Below are positions 1-6,217 of a stretch of DNA of 7,609 nt, in pieces. The position numbers and the translations under genes are program-made. Source of the DNA: Candidatus Saliniplasma halalkaliphilum (GTDB lineage: Archaea > Thermoplasmatota > Thermoplasmata > Halarchaeoplasmatales > Halarchaeoplasmataceae); assembly GCA_019594235.1 (NCBI GenBank), contig JAFDTG010000074.1, forward strand, positions 1 to 7,609, written 5' to 3'. The notes under the pieces were generated by a model. The model was not told where the DNA came from. It ran no database searches and saw nothing but the letters and a program-made list of their open reading frames with translations. Numbering within the stretch: position 1 is the stretch's first letter; each line of letters starts with the position of its first letter.

Positions 1-38
1 ATATCCTCTCTATACCAAGAATCATAACTTAATTTCAT
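1..38 (-). CDS. start of an unidentified gene running off the left edge
   Basis: The minus strand has an ATG at 38-36 preceded by AGGAG (49-45) with six bases between, a well-placed ribosome site. The frame stays open to the window edge and reads MKLSYDSWYRED. Only twelve residues are visible, so no family can be named. An AT-rich stretch at about 70-80 could hold its promoter. It would be divergent from the ferritin-like gene at 214. The call rests on the ribosome site and open frame alone. Confidence 0.4.
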   Translation of the reverse strand, partial: MKLSYDSWYRED

Positions 39-213
39 ATATCGCTCCTAACATACCCAAACCGTTATTTGTATTTTATCATGTATTGATCCTATTTGGT
101 GTATTCACATCTGGCTTAAGATGTAACGGACGAGTTCCACCGTGATCTAGGCAGATCTAAACACAGGGGAAATTATTTAACTCTATATTTCATAGAAAGT
201 CTTGGTGAAAGAG
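39..213. other. divergent intergenic region, AT-rich
   Basis: This region separates the partial minus-strand gene at the left edge from the ferritin-like gene at 214. It holds the AGGAG ribosome site of the left gene (45-49), an AT-rich stretch ATTATTTAAC around 173-182 that could be the TATA box of the rightward gene, and GGTGA at 204-208, five bases before the ATG at 214. The minus-strand open frame across 173-388 is antisense to the ferritin-like gene and is not supported as a gene. Confidence 0.4.
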
Positions 214-690
214 ATGGAAAGTACACAAGAAGCAACGGACATGAAAATAAATTCCGAAGATGAGTTCCATAAGATATTACAAGGTATGTACTGTGTCGAA
301 GAATGTTTTGAGGGGATGCATTCTTGGGTGGGTAGTGTCCTATCTGAAGAATATTAAGAACTCTTGACCATCCTCGCAGATGATTCAAATGAACATAGAA
401 AAAGATTGGATACGTTGATCTCTAAAATAGATGGTTTCGAACTAAAAGAAAAAAGGGAAAACAAATTAGATTTTAAAGAAGATTTGGACGACAAAGCGAT
501 ACTGAACCTCATCCTCGAAAACGATCACTCCGCACTTTATAACTATTCTATCTTAAAAATAAAGGTCGATAAAGAATTCCTATCTAAGATCATGGACGAG
601 GAGGATATACCGGATTACTATGAAACTCTAGATATCATCATAGAGGACGAACTAAAACATATAAAAATGCTTAGAACAGCACTGGAATAG
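214..690 (+). pseudogene. ferritin/rubrerythrin-like helical protein, interrupted by an in-frame TAA
   Basis: An ATG at 214 follows GGTGA at 204-208. The frame reads 47 residues to a TAA at 355-357 and continues in the same frame to a TAG at 688-690, giving 158 codon positions. Both sides read as one protein: the first part ends SVLSEEY and the second resumes ELLTILADDSNEHRKRL. The mix of acidic helices with E..H pairs (E60-H61 in the second helix, DELKH with E146 and H149 in the last) resembles the four-helix di-iron fold of the ferritin/rubrerythrin superfamily. That assignment is by eye. A single substitution to TAA most simply explains the break. The downstream part could only start at a TTG (364) with no evident ribosome site. 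The gene ends seven bases before the convergent ATPase gene. The stop is TAA, so selenocysteine or pyrrolysine decoding does not explain it. Confidence 0.6.
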
Positions 691-697
691 AAGGGTT

Positions 698-2074
698 TCA
701 CTTTGATGATCTTTTGAAAGCTCTTTCCATCTCATCGAGAGATAACAATTGTACATCATCGGTTTTATCGGCGTAGCTCTTTAACTCATCGGTAAATCCG
801 GACCTTGAGAACAGATAAAAGTTCTCTTTTCTTTTCTCATTTTTCCACTGTACCTTTTCGGTTTTTTCGATCAAATCTTCCAGGTGTTTCAATCCTACTT
901 TGTTATTGGACCATTTACACTCCCCGAAAAGGATCTTGTTTTCCTTCTCGTTCAAGCCGATTATATCTATTTCATCTTCTTTGTACCACCAACGCCCTAA
1001 CTTTTGATAGTCGCCCGATGAGTTCAGGAGCTGTCTGCAAACATCTTCGAATACCGTGCCAAGATATCTATTAAAATAATTTTCGAAATCGCTTACCGCT
1101 CCTTCATTCTGCCAGTTTTCAATCTCTGTAAAATAAGGCGAGACGAATCTGAACCAGAAGTTGAAATAGTTATCCTTTATCTTGTAAATCCCTCTCTTTC
1201 GCCTGCTGTCTAGCATCGATATTTCCTTTTCCACGAATCCTAGATCTGCCAGTATGTTTAGGTAGGAGGAAACGTTTTTTGCTTCCATATAACTGTGATT
1301 GGCGATATCGGTGGTCCGTGTGTGTCCGAAGGATATAGCTTCCAATATATGGTAATATGTTTCCGGTTCCCTCAATTCTTCCTCTAAAAGCATCTTCGGT
1401 TCTCTGAATAAAAATGCGTCCGGGCTGAACAGATTTTGTTTTATCTCCCGGTTTACGTTCTTGCCTTTGAAGAATTCGAGATATTTGGGTATGGAATCTG
1501 CGACACCGAATATCTTGACGATATCTTCCATATCCGCATCGTGGAACCATTCAAGAAGCGATGAAAACCTCAATGGTTGAAGGTTTAACTGAGCGGTTGT
1601 TCTCCCGTATAACGGCGATCGGTGGCTTAAAATGCTTTTCTTCATCATCGATACGGCTGAACCCGATAAGATCAAGGTCAAATCATTATCACTCAATATC
1701 TCATCCACGATCCCTTGGAATTCACCGATGATATCCTTGTTCTTTGCCAGATAAGAAAATTCGTCTATGATGATGATTATTTTTTCTTTTTTAACGAGGT
1801 ACTCGAAACAATCTCTGAAACTTTTAAAATTCGGCGTTGGAATGTTGAAAAATTCCCCTATTATCCTGTTGAATTTATCACGATTATATTCCCACTTTCT
1901 CTCTTCACACATGAGGAATATACATTTTTTATCTTTAGAAAATTCCTGCAGCAATCTGGTTTTTCCCACTCTTCTTCTACCGGTGATCACGATGAATTCG
2001 AATCCTTCTCTCGCGTGGTGGTTTTTCAACGAGGAGAGTTCATTTTTCCTGTTAACGAAGGTTTTTCGAACCAT
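698..2074 (-). CDS. archaeal ATP-binding protein with C-terminal DUF234/nuclease-like domain
   Basis: This 458-residue protein looks full length for the archaeal ATPase_2 plus DUF234 group. Residues 1-200 hold the P-loop ATPase: a typical N-terminus (FVNRKNEL), Walker A GRRRVGKT (32-39), Walker B IIIIIDE (99-105) and a sensor-like LILSGSA (134-140). Residues about 240-310 form a winged-helix region ending in a YKIKDNYFNFWF segment, as in related proteins. Residues about 335-440 carry E343, D370 in DEIDIIGL and ECK (385-387), an order like PD-(D/E)XK nucleases. The family is common in archaeal accessory regions; its physiological role is poorly known, with DNA or mobile-element functions often suggested. 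The ATG at 2074-2072 directly follows the palindrome GATTATATAATC. A 26-bp element upstream (2111-2136) is shared with the membrane protein gene. No frame damage is seen. Confidence 0.9.
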   Translation of the reverse strand: MVRKTFVNRKNELSSLKNHHAREGFEFIVITGRRRVGKTRLLQEFSKDKKCIFLMCEERKWEYNRDKFNRIIGEFFNIPTPNFKSFRDCFEYLVKKEKIIIIIDEFSYLAKNKDIIGEFQGIVDEILSDNDLTLILSGSAVSMMKKSILSHRSPLYGRTTAQLNLQPLRFSSLLEWFHDADMEDIVKIFGVADSIPKYLEFFKGKNVNREIKQNLFSPDAFLFREPKMLLEEELREPETYYHILEAISFGHTRTTDIANHSYMEAKNVSSYLNILADLGFVEKEISMLDSRRKRGIYKIKDNYFNFWFRFVSPYFTEIENWQNEGAVSDFENYFNRYLGTVFEDVCRQLLNSSGDYQKLGRWWYKEDEIDIIGLNEKENKILFGECKWSNNKVGLKHLEDLIEKTEKVQWKNEKRKENFYLFSRSGFTDELKSYADKTDDVQLLSLDEMERAFKRSSK

Positions 2075-2086
2075 GATTATATAATC
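2075..2086. promoter_or_regulatory. 12-bp perfect palindrome at the ATPase start
   Basis: GATTATATAATC is its own reverse complement and lies immediately before the ATPase ATG. It resembles a TATA box but is too close to the start codon to give a normal mRNA for that start. It may be an operator overlapping the 5' end of the message, or chance in AT-rich DNA. Confidence 0.3.
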
Positions 2087-2110
2087 GTAATCCGTATTGT
2101 TAAACTTTTC

Positions 2111-2136
2111 GGTTGTGTTATCCTGTAATTATTCCG
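2111..2136 (-). repeat. 26-bp upstream element, copy 1
   Basis: This segment matches 5700-5725 at 24 of 26 positions in the same orientation. On the minus strand it sits 36 bases upstream of the ATPase ATG; the other copy sits 54 bases upstream of the membrane-protein ATG. Its place just before the expected TATA position suggests a regulator binding site or shared promoter. Nearby, TCCGTATTGTTA occurs at both 2091-2102 and 2133-2144, so the region is itself repetitive. Confidence 0.55.
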
Positions 2137-2207
2137 TATTGTTATTACTGGGTTACAGCTAGATTATATTGGTTAAAACTTTTCATCGGAATCATGATGC
2201 TATTCTT

Positions 2208-2483
2208 TCAAACCAGACAATCGTTTGGATCACCGTATCCGATGGTGTTCAAACCTCCTCCTTCCTTTCCCATCATCGACAGTGAATCCATCACAAAATT
2301 GCCCACAGCGGTGAGCATGGATGCGAAGATATCCGGGTCCAGTTCCGAAGTTTGTCGCTCCGATCTATCTACCAATAACCCGTCGGAATCGATCAGATAT
2401 ATGGATATAACCCTCGGTGGTGGCTGTCCCGCCACGAGATGAAACAAGCCCGAATTACTGAGGGCTTCCCGTACGGACGACAT
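2208..2483 (-). CDS. small putative signalling-domain protein, probably C-terminally truncated
   Basis: This 91-residue protein starts at an ATG (2483-2481) preceded by GGAGAG. The core has an IYLIDSDGLLVDRS strand-turn-strand, then DPDIFASMLTAVGNFVMDSL, a helix pattern resembling a sensory domain (roadblock/PAS-like appearance) that I recall from euryarchaeal proteins but cannot name with certainty. After GGGLNTIGYGD the frame gives PNDCLV and a TGA. Proteins of this look usually continue with a short strand such as ILIERG; another frame just here encodes TIVWFERIAS and, further on, YNLAVTQ. A frameshift near 2225-2240 may have removed the last strands. It is divergent from the ATPase remnant to its right. 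Confidence 0.5.
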   Translation of the reverse strand: MSSVREALSNSGLFHLVAGQPPPRVISIYLIDSDGLLVDRSERQTSELDPDIFASMLTAVGNFVMDSLSMMGKEGGGLNTIGYGDPNDCLV

Positions 2484-2610
2484 ATCTCTCCAGGGTACAC
2501 AATAGCAAAAGAATATCTTTGAAGTATACGATCATTTTAGCGTGTCAAAGATTATGTCAAACACCATATATGCTGTAAAACTTATATGTTGTAAAACTTA
2601 TTATCTGTTC
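2484..2610. promoter_or_regulatory. divergent promoter region with a 16-bp tandem repeat
   Basis: This region lies between the minus-strand gene starting at 2483 and the rightward ATPase remnant. It contains two adjacent 16-bp units, ATATGCTGTAAAACTT (2568-2583) and ATATGTTGTAAAACTT (2584-2599), differing at one base. The second unit's TTATATG is about 26 bases before the ATG at 2611, the usual archaeal TATA-to-start spacing for a leaderless message, so 2611 is a credible start. Confidence 0.4.
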
Positions 2611-3000
2611 ATGGATCTAACGGGAGGATTTCCCGATTATACCCAGCGATTAGGTCACATCTTATTCCAGAGATATGGTAAGGAGAGGATATCCCTGGAA
2701 AGGCTAGAAGAGGGCTACAAAGAGATGCTGGATGAGCTCCAGATGGAATTCAAGGAGACGCTGAGTAGATTTAATCTGAAATCCGGGACTTACGGGGATA
2801 TCATCCTCTCTCTGGCTTATCATAAAAGGGCATCGGATGTAGCACGAGACGTGAATATGCCTCTCTCAGCACTCCCCGGTTATATGGATTATCTGATGAG
2901 GGTGGGGATGGTAGAGAAGGAAAAACGGGGAATTTACCGATTGTCGGATCCAGTGTTCAATGATTGGGTAAAACGGATGCAAGTGATCCTACACAGCTAA
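2542..3000 (+). pseudogene. C-terminal remnant of an archaeal AAA-type ATPase
   Basis: The open frame can start at GTG 2542 (152 residues), but the recognisable protein begins at MDLTGGFPDYTQRLGHILF (ATG 2611, 129 residues to the stop). This matches the region just after the P-loop domain in many archaeal ATP-binding proteins: a TGGFP segment, a helical lid, then a winged-helix part (SDVARDVNMPLSALPGYMDY) and a closing YRLSDPVFNDWVKRM. No Walker A or B motif is present in or upstream of the frame, so about 200 N-terminal residues are missing and ATP hydrolysis is not expected. It may still be transcribed from the TATA-like site at 2583-2589 and act as a small DNA-binding protein, but a decayed gene is the simpler reading. 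It is only distantly similar to the C-terminal half of the neighbouring 698-2074 protein. Confidence 0.6.
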
Positions 3001-3054
3001 ATATCCTAGTCGATAAATTGGTCGAACATGTTACAGAACTGCACGCTAAAATGA

Positions 3055-3063
3055 TTTTAAATA
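3055..3063 (+). promoter_or_regulatory. TATA box of the GNAT gene
   Basis: TTTTAAATA is centred about 27 bases before the ATG at 3086, with no ribosome-site sequence between. This fits an archaeal promoter producing a leaderless mRNA starting at or near the ATG. Confidence 0.5.
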
Positions 3064-3085
3064 CCCCTTTAGATAATTACGGTCT

Positions 3086-3886
3086 ATGGCGAGTAACAGG
3101 TTCATACCGTTAACCCAGGGCAATATAAAGGACATAGTATGCTGTCCCGGTGGAACGGATATCGCGGATAAAGAGATGAAAGGGGATATTTACAAAACAG
3201 TCTCGTGGAGGAAGGAGATGATGGATAAAGGGATGGAAGGGATCGTTCATTATCGTGATGGTATCCCAGCCGGTTTCGTAGAGTACATGCCGTCGGAAAC
3301 CGCTCCAATGCCTATCATCGCCCCGGGTGCATGTACGCTCATGTGCTTTCACTGGAAGGTTCTCAGTGATAATGGGCATCTGGAAGAGGAGTTTTTTATG
3401 CTTGAAAAAACCATAGAAAAAGTCGAAGATCGATTCACCGGGATGGCGGTTTTAGCTTACGATCACCCATCTCACTTTCCCATAAGTATGATGGAACGTT
3501 TGGGATTTAACACAGTGGAGACTCAGGACTACCTTCATCTGATGTGGAAACCCTTCAAAGAAGTTAAAGATAAACCGAGATTTACCAAAGAAGTTTATTT
3601 CCCAGAAACCCCGGCTTCCGAAGATCAAGTGATAATCGAGCAGGGATACAGTCACAGATGTGCATACAGCATCCATAATGCAAATAGAATTCAAGATATG
3701 ATCAACAACGATATCGATTCGGAGAAAATAACACATCTACTTCACACCGTAGACACAAGAAAAGATGCCTTAAAGTATTCGGTCTCACCGTGGAATTGGG
3801 ACTGGCTCTACATAAACGGCGCCCGTTTTGAGATGATCAACGTCACCACAGAACAACTAAAAAACGATATTTTAGAAAGACTCTAG
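3086..3886 (+). CDS. GNAT-family acetyltransferase-like protein with thioredoxin-like C-terminal domain
   Basis: The 266-residue protein appears complete. Residues about 5-155 look like a GNAT fold of the type with an N-terminal ICC-like segment (DIVCCPGG, 16-23), a GFVEYMPSETAPMPI strand (63-77), LMCFHW (85-90), AVLAYDHPSHFP (121-132) and MMERLGF (135-141) followed by YLHLMWKPF. Residues about 165-266 resemble the thioredoxin-like tail fused to such GNATs (YoaP-like arrangement), with one cysteine (C192, GYSHRCAYS) rather than a CxxC pair. The acetyl-CoA loop normally found after the third strand (R/Q-x-x-G-x-G/A) is not visible; WKVLSDNGHLEEEFF stands there instead. The fold is therefore likely but activity is doubtful, and the substrate is unknown. 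It is transcribed alone from a TATA box 27 bases upstream and converges with the HTH-nucleotidyltransferase gene. Confidence 0.75.
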   Translation: MASNRFIPLTQGNIKDIVCCPGGTDIADKEMKGDIYKTVSWRKEMMDKGMEGIVHYRDGIPAGFVEYMPSETAPMPIIAPGACTLMCFHWKVLSDNGHLEEEFFMLEKTIEKVEDRFTGMAVLAYDHPSHFPISMMERLGFNTVETQDYLHLMWKPFKEVKDKPRFTKEVYFPETPASEDQVIIEQGYSHRCAYSIHNANRIQDMINNDIDSEKITHLLHTVDTRKDALKYSVSPWNWDWLYINGARFEMINVTTEQLKNDILERL

Positions 3887-3938
3887 GTTTCTTCCCTCTG
3901 GTGCAGTGGAATTCAACCTACACACTAATGAATACCAG

Positions 3939-3962
3939 GGATACCTTTTCTCCTAAGTATCC
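3939..3962. terminator. possible bidirectional terminator hairpin
   Basis: GGATAC (3939-3944) and GTATCC (3957-3962) can pair around a pyrimidine-rich 12-base loop. The site lies in the 99-base gap between the convergent GNAT and HTH-nucleotidyltransferase genes. The stem is short and archaeal termination relies mainly on T tracts, so this is tentative. Confidence 0.2.
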
Positions 3963-3985
3963 ACATACCCTTCCACTGGCTATAC

Positions 3986-4522
3986 TTAGATTTCATCTTC
4001 TCGACTCCACAATACTATCCCCCTCTTTATATTTTCGTAAAGCGTTTTGTTCTCTTTTTTGAATACTGTAAAATCTTCCGATTTCACTATGATCGGAGAA
4101 ATCATTTCGGATCCTCTGATCCTTTCTTTTACATCATCCGGGCTGCTTGTTTTTATAAATAAGTCGATGTCGCTCTTTTTCGTGTTGGTTCCTTCGGAAG
4201 CACTCCCGAATAACACGATCTTATCAGATATATCTTTTATTTTGTTGACTATGTTATATAAGTTCAAAACATTGTCGAATACCTTGAATTGTTTTATCAC
4301 CGAATTGTTCATGTTTACCGAGTAAAAAGTTTGTCTACCCACGACCCCTCTTGCAAGCATCTTTTCTCGTTCCAGCTCTTTCAATATATTGCTAGCGGTA
4401 GATGGGCTGACGTCCGAACGCCTGGCGATCTCTCTTACGTGCAGATGTCCATTCGGGTCGGCGGATAGTACCTGCAGGATCTTGTATGTGGATTTTGACC
4501 ACATGTTTAATTTATCGAACAT
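3986..4522 (-). CDS. winged-helix protein fused to a minimal nucleotidyltransferase domain
   Basis: The 178-residue protein has two parts. Residues about 8-72 are a winged helix: KILQVLSADPNGHLHVREIARR, then SPSTASNILKELE as the recognition helix and a wing at VVGRQTFYSV. Residues about 95-175 are a minimal nucleotidyltransferase (MNT-like) with the signature GS (106-107) followed by SDIDLFI with D118 and D120, the metal-binding pair. MNT proteins are often antitoxins paired with HEPN toxins, where they modify the partner; HTH-MNT fusions also occur alone in archaea. No HEPN gene is adjacent here. A TATA box (4545-4556) lies about 28 bases before the ATG, and GAACAT half-sites overlap the start, which suggests self-repression. 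Confidence 0.8.
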   Translation of the reverse strand: MFDKLNMWSKSTYKILQVLSADPNGHLHVREIARRSDVSPSTASNILKELEREKMLARGVVGRQTFYSVNMNNSVIKQFKVFDNVLNLYNIVNKIKDISDKIVLFGSASEGTNTKKSDIDLFIKTSSPDDVKERIRGSEMISPIIVKSEDFTVFKKENKTLYENIKRGIVLWSREDEI

Positions 4523-4542
4523 ATGTTCTCTTATACGAACAT
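4517..4542. promoter_or_regulatory. putative autoregulatory operator with three GAACAT half-sites
   Basis: GAACATATGTTC (4517-4528) is a perfect 12-bp palindrome centred on the start codon of the HTH-nucleotidyltransferase gene. A third half-site GAACAT at 4537-4542 pairs with ATGTTC (4523-4528) as a second inverted repeat with eight bases between. A winged-helix dimer bound here would cover the transcription start and block the polymerase. Confidence 0.5.
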
Positions 4543-4544
4543 TT

Positions 4545-4556
4545 GTTTATATAATT
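4545..4556 (-). promoter_or_regulatory. TATA box of the HTH-nucleotidyltransferase gene
   Basis: The minus strand reads AATTATATAAAC here, centred about 28 bases before the ATG at 4522. With no ribosome site between, a leaderless mRNA is likely. Confidence 0.55.
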
Positions 4557-4737
4557 TGTGCTTTTGTGTTCGCTCGGGATCCGGTGAAAATTGATGAAAA
4601 TAAAAGAGAACGAAGCGGTGAATCTAGGAAAAATATCTTTATGAACGGCGTATGGTAAATGATGGAAAAAATTTGTTGATATTGGTGGAAGTTAAAAAGA
4701 AAGTTATTCCCAAACCCCCGTCAACTTCAGTCTGCTC
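4557..4737. other. intergenic region without a supported gene
   Basis: This region separates the HTH-nucleotidyltransferase promoter from the 3' end of the membrane protein gene. The open frame across 4389-4658 on the plus strand is mostly antisense to the HTH gene and has no family signal. A short ATG frame near 4595 follows a GGTGA but gives only 16 residues. The 15-base string at 4630-4644 recurs at 5774-5788. T-rich minus-strand sequence at about 4690-4705 could end transcription of the membrane protein gene. Confidence 0.35.
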
Positions 4738-5645
4738 TCAAATATATTCACGTTTGAAGTAGGACGATAGAAAACTTCGCATAAACAAGAGTTTGATAGT
4801 GATATCTCCAATAATAAAGAAAACGGGGGAGAAACAGGCGAAGTTAGGGTTATTAAAAGTCATGAAAAATGAAACAAGCCAAAGTGAAAAGTGGACCATG
4901 ACAAATGTTATTAAGAGATCAAAAGTAAAAGGCCTGATGAACCTATTTTCTTCTATAATCCATTGAAGGAAAAGGCCTATTCCTAAAATAAGATAAGATA
5001 AAATATATATTATAAAGATAGATCCAATCCCTGTCAAGAACCAATATTGAGATAAAGATTTAGAAATTGAAAAAGAAATTGAAGATATCCAAGTCAAAGA
5101 GGACATTACTAATGATGAAAAAAATAAGATGAATATGATATGAGGGAATGAATGAGATCTTCTTAATTTTCTAAGAGTTTTAGATTCTCTCCACCATTCC
5201 TTTAGCTTTTTTATATCCGGTGTTTCTGTCCCCCTTTTTATTTCTATCATAACATATAGCATCCCAGAAAGTAGAGGTATAGAAAAAGCAATTCCTAATA
5301 TGATCAACCAAGCGACCATATGAGTTAAAAGAGGGCTACTATCTATCGATTCTTGAATCGTTGAGATTTTAACCAACGCAGTCCAACAGCCTATTTGATA
5401 AACAAAAAAGAATATAAACCAATTTATGATCGGGTTGCCTTCCTTCTTTCTTATGCTCTTTTTAATTTCATAATTTAAAAGGGCCAATACAAAACCAGTT
5501 CCTACAACGAGGATCAATATGATTTCAAAAAAACCATCGGGGTGTGGAAGAACCCGAAAAACCAAGTCAGTATGAATACAACCAAAATTGCCAGTAAAAT
5601 AAAGGTAAGCAACTTTGAATTTTTTTCACTGATCCTCGGCAACAT
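4738..5645 (-). pseudogene. multi-pass membrane protein of unknown family, split by a one-base frame break
   Basis: The long frame (275 residues, from TTG 5565) has seven hydrophobic segments, at about residues 15-30, 46-66, 82-108, 141-164, 175-203, 213-236 and 241-262. A second frame starting at ATG 5645 encodes MLPRISEKNSKLLTFILLAI and more hydrophobic residues, forming another membrane segment, but stops soon after MVFLKSY. The frames meet at a run of seven T (plus-strand A run 5527-5533). One more T, or a -1 slip, gives MVFFEIILIL and a continuous protein of about 302 residues with eight segments. The ATG is backed by an ATTAAATATT box about 28 bases upstream, whereas TTG 5565 has no initiation signals. 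A basic loop (KKLKEWWRESKTLRKLRR) follows the fourth segment. I do not recognise the family. The base composition is visibly more AT-rich than in the 2600-3900 genes. Confidence 0.6.
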
Positions 5646-5669
5646 CTGTCTTTAAGTAGATAATTAAAC

Positions 5670-5681
5670 AATATTTAATTT
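5670..5681 (-). promoter_or_regulatory. TATA-like box of the membrane protein gene
   Basis: The minus strand reads AAATTAAATATT, about 25-36 bases upstream of the ATG at 5645. The spacing supports that ATG, rather than the internal TTG at 5565, as the real start of a leaderless message. Confidence 0.45.
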
Positions 5682-5699
5682 TTGTTGACCTTCTTTATT

Positions 5700-5725
5700 G
5701 GTTGTGTTATTCTGTAATTATTTCG
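5700..5725 (-). repeat. 26-bp upstream element, copy 2
   Basis: This is the second copy of the element at 2111-2136, in the same orientation with two mismatches. It lies about 20 bases upstream of the membrane protein's TATA-like box, a typical place for an archaeal activator or an extended promoter element. Confidence 0.55.
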
Positions 5726-6040
5726 TTCTGTTTATTGGAGATCAAGGTCGGGGGGGATGACTGGAAATATGAGAAAATATCTTTATGATCTGCGGCTGTT
5801 TTCATTATGAACAACATCATCTATGTTAAAGTCCGCCGATGTAATATCTAATAGTCCTTTTGATATATAGACTTACTGGCTGTACTCTTTTGGGGTGGAG
5901 GAGGGTGGGGGGTCGAAAACGTATTCGCCGATGAAATTTTAAGATCTTTTTAGATCGTTTAGGATGTTATCTCGGAAGGTTATTATTTGATGCCCTAATA
6001 AGGAGTTAAGAAAAAGTGTGTAGATTAGAGGTGGTTTAGA
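5726..6040. other. intergenic region, no supported gene; G-rich tracts
   Basis: No frame longer than about 30 codons with a plausible start is seen. The region has a G7 run at about 5751-5757, a 15-base copy of 4630-4644 at 5774-5788, and a strongly G-rich tract at 5892-5912. A short inverted repeat GATCT/AGATC (5943-5956) with a four-T loop follows. A frame through the G-rich tract reads WGVENVFADEILRSF and then stops; it may be a scrap of a lost gene but cannot be assigned. Confidence 0.35.
5892..5912 (+). other. G-rich tract with quadruplex potential
   Basis: The 21-base stretch is G4, T, GG, A, GG, A, G3, T, G6. It has enough G tracts for a two-tier quadruplex, or a three-tier one with a bulge. 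It stands out in an AT-rich intergenic region and is not part of a recognised gene. Confidence 0.35.
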
Positions 6041-6127
6041 TTGGAAGAGAGCCTTAAAAAAGGAGACTTAGTATTTACTGAATTCATGTACAACAAGTAC
6101 TATCTGGTTTTATTCGTTTTATGTTGA
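6041..6127 (+). CDS. possible 28-residue small protein
   Basis: A TTG at 6041 is preceded by GAGGTGG (6028-6034), a strong archaeal ribosome site, with six bases between. The frame encodes 28 residues: a charged start (EESLKKGDLV) and a hydrophobic end (YYLVLFVLC), then TGA at 6125-6127. It could be a small membrane-associated peptide or the truncated start of a longer gene. No homology is recognised, and the start is the rare TTG, so support rests on the ribosome site. Confidence 0.3.
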   Translation: MEESLKKGDLVFTEFMYNKYYLVLFVLC

Positions 6128-6217
6128 CTCTATACGTGTATTATGTTATCATTTAAATTTATCTGCAAAATTCATTAAATTTTTCAACCCCTAACACATA
6201 CCCAGCCTCTCAACACG

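Noticed and set aside
355..357. Recoding of the in-frame stop as selenocysteine or pyrrolysine
   Set aside because: The codon is TAA, which neither system uses, and the neighbouring genes end normally on TAA, TAG and TGA.
1170..1550. Minus-strand 126-codon open frame inside the ATPase gene
   Set aside because: It overlaps the well-supported ATPase in another frame and has a composition typical of an out-of-frame shadow.
1715..2128. Plus-strand open frames opposite the ATPase N-terminus
   Set aside because: They are antisense to the Walker-motif region, which is clearly coding on the minus strand.
2568..2599. CRISPR-like repeat
   Set aside because: There are only two adjacent 16-bp units with no spacers.
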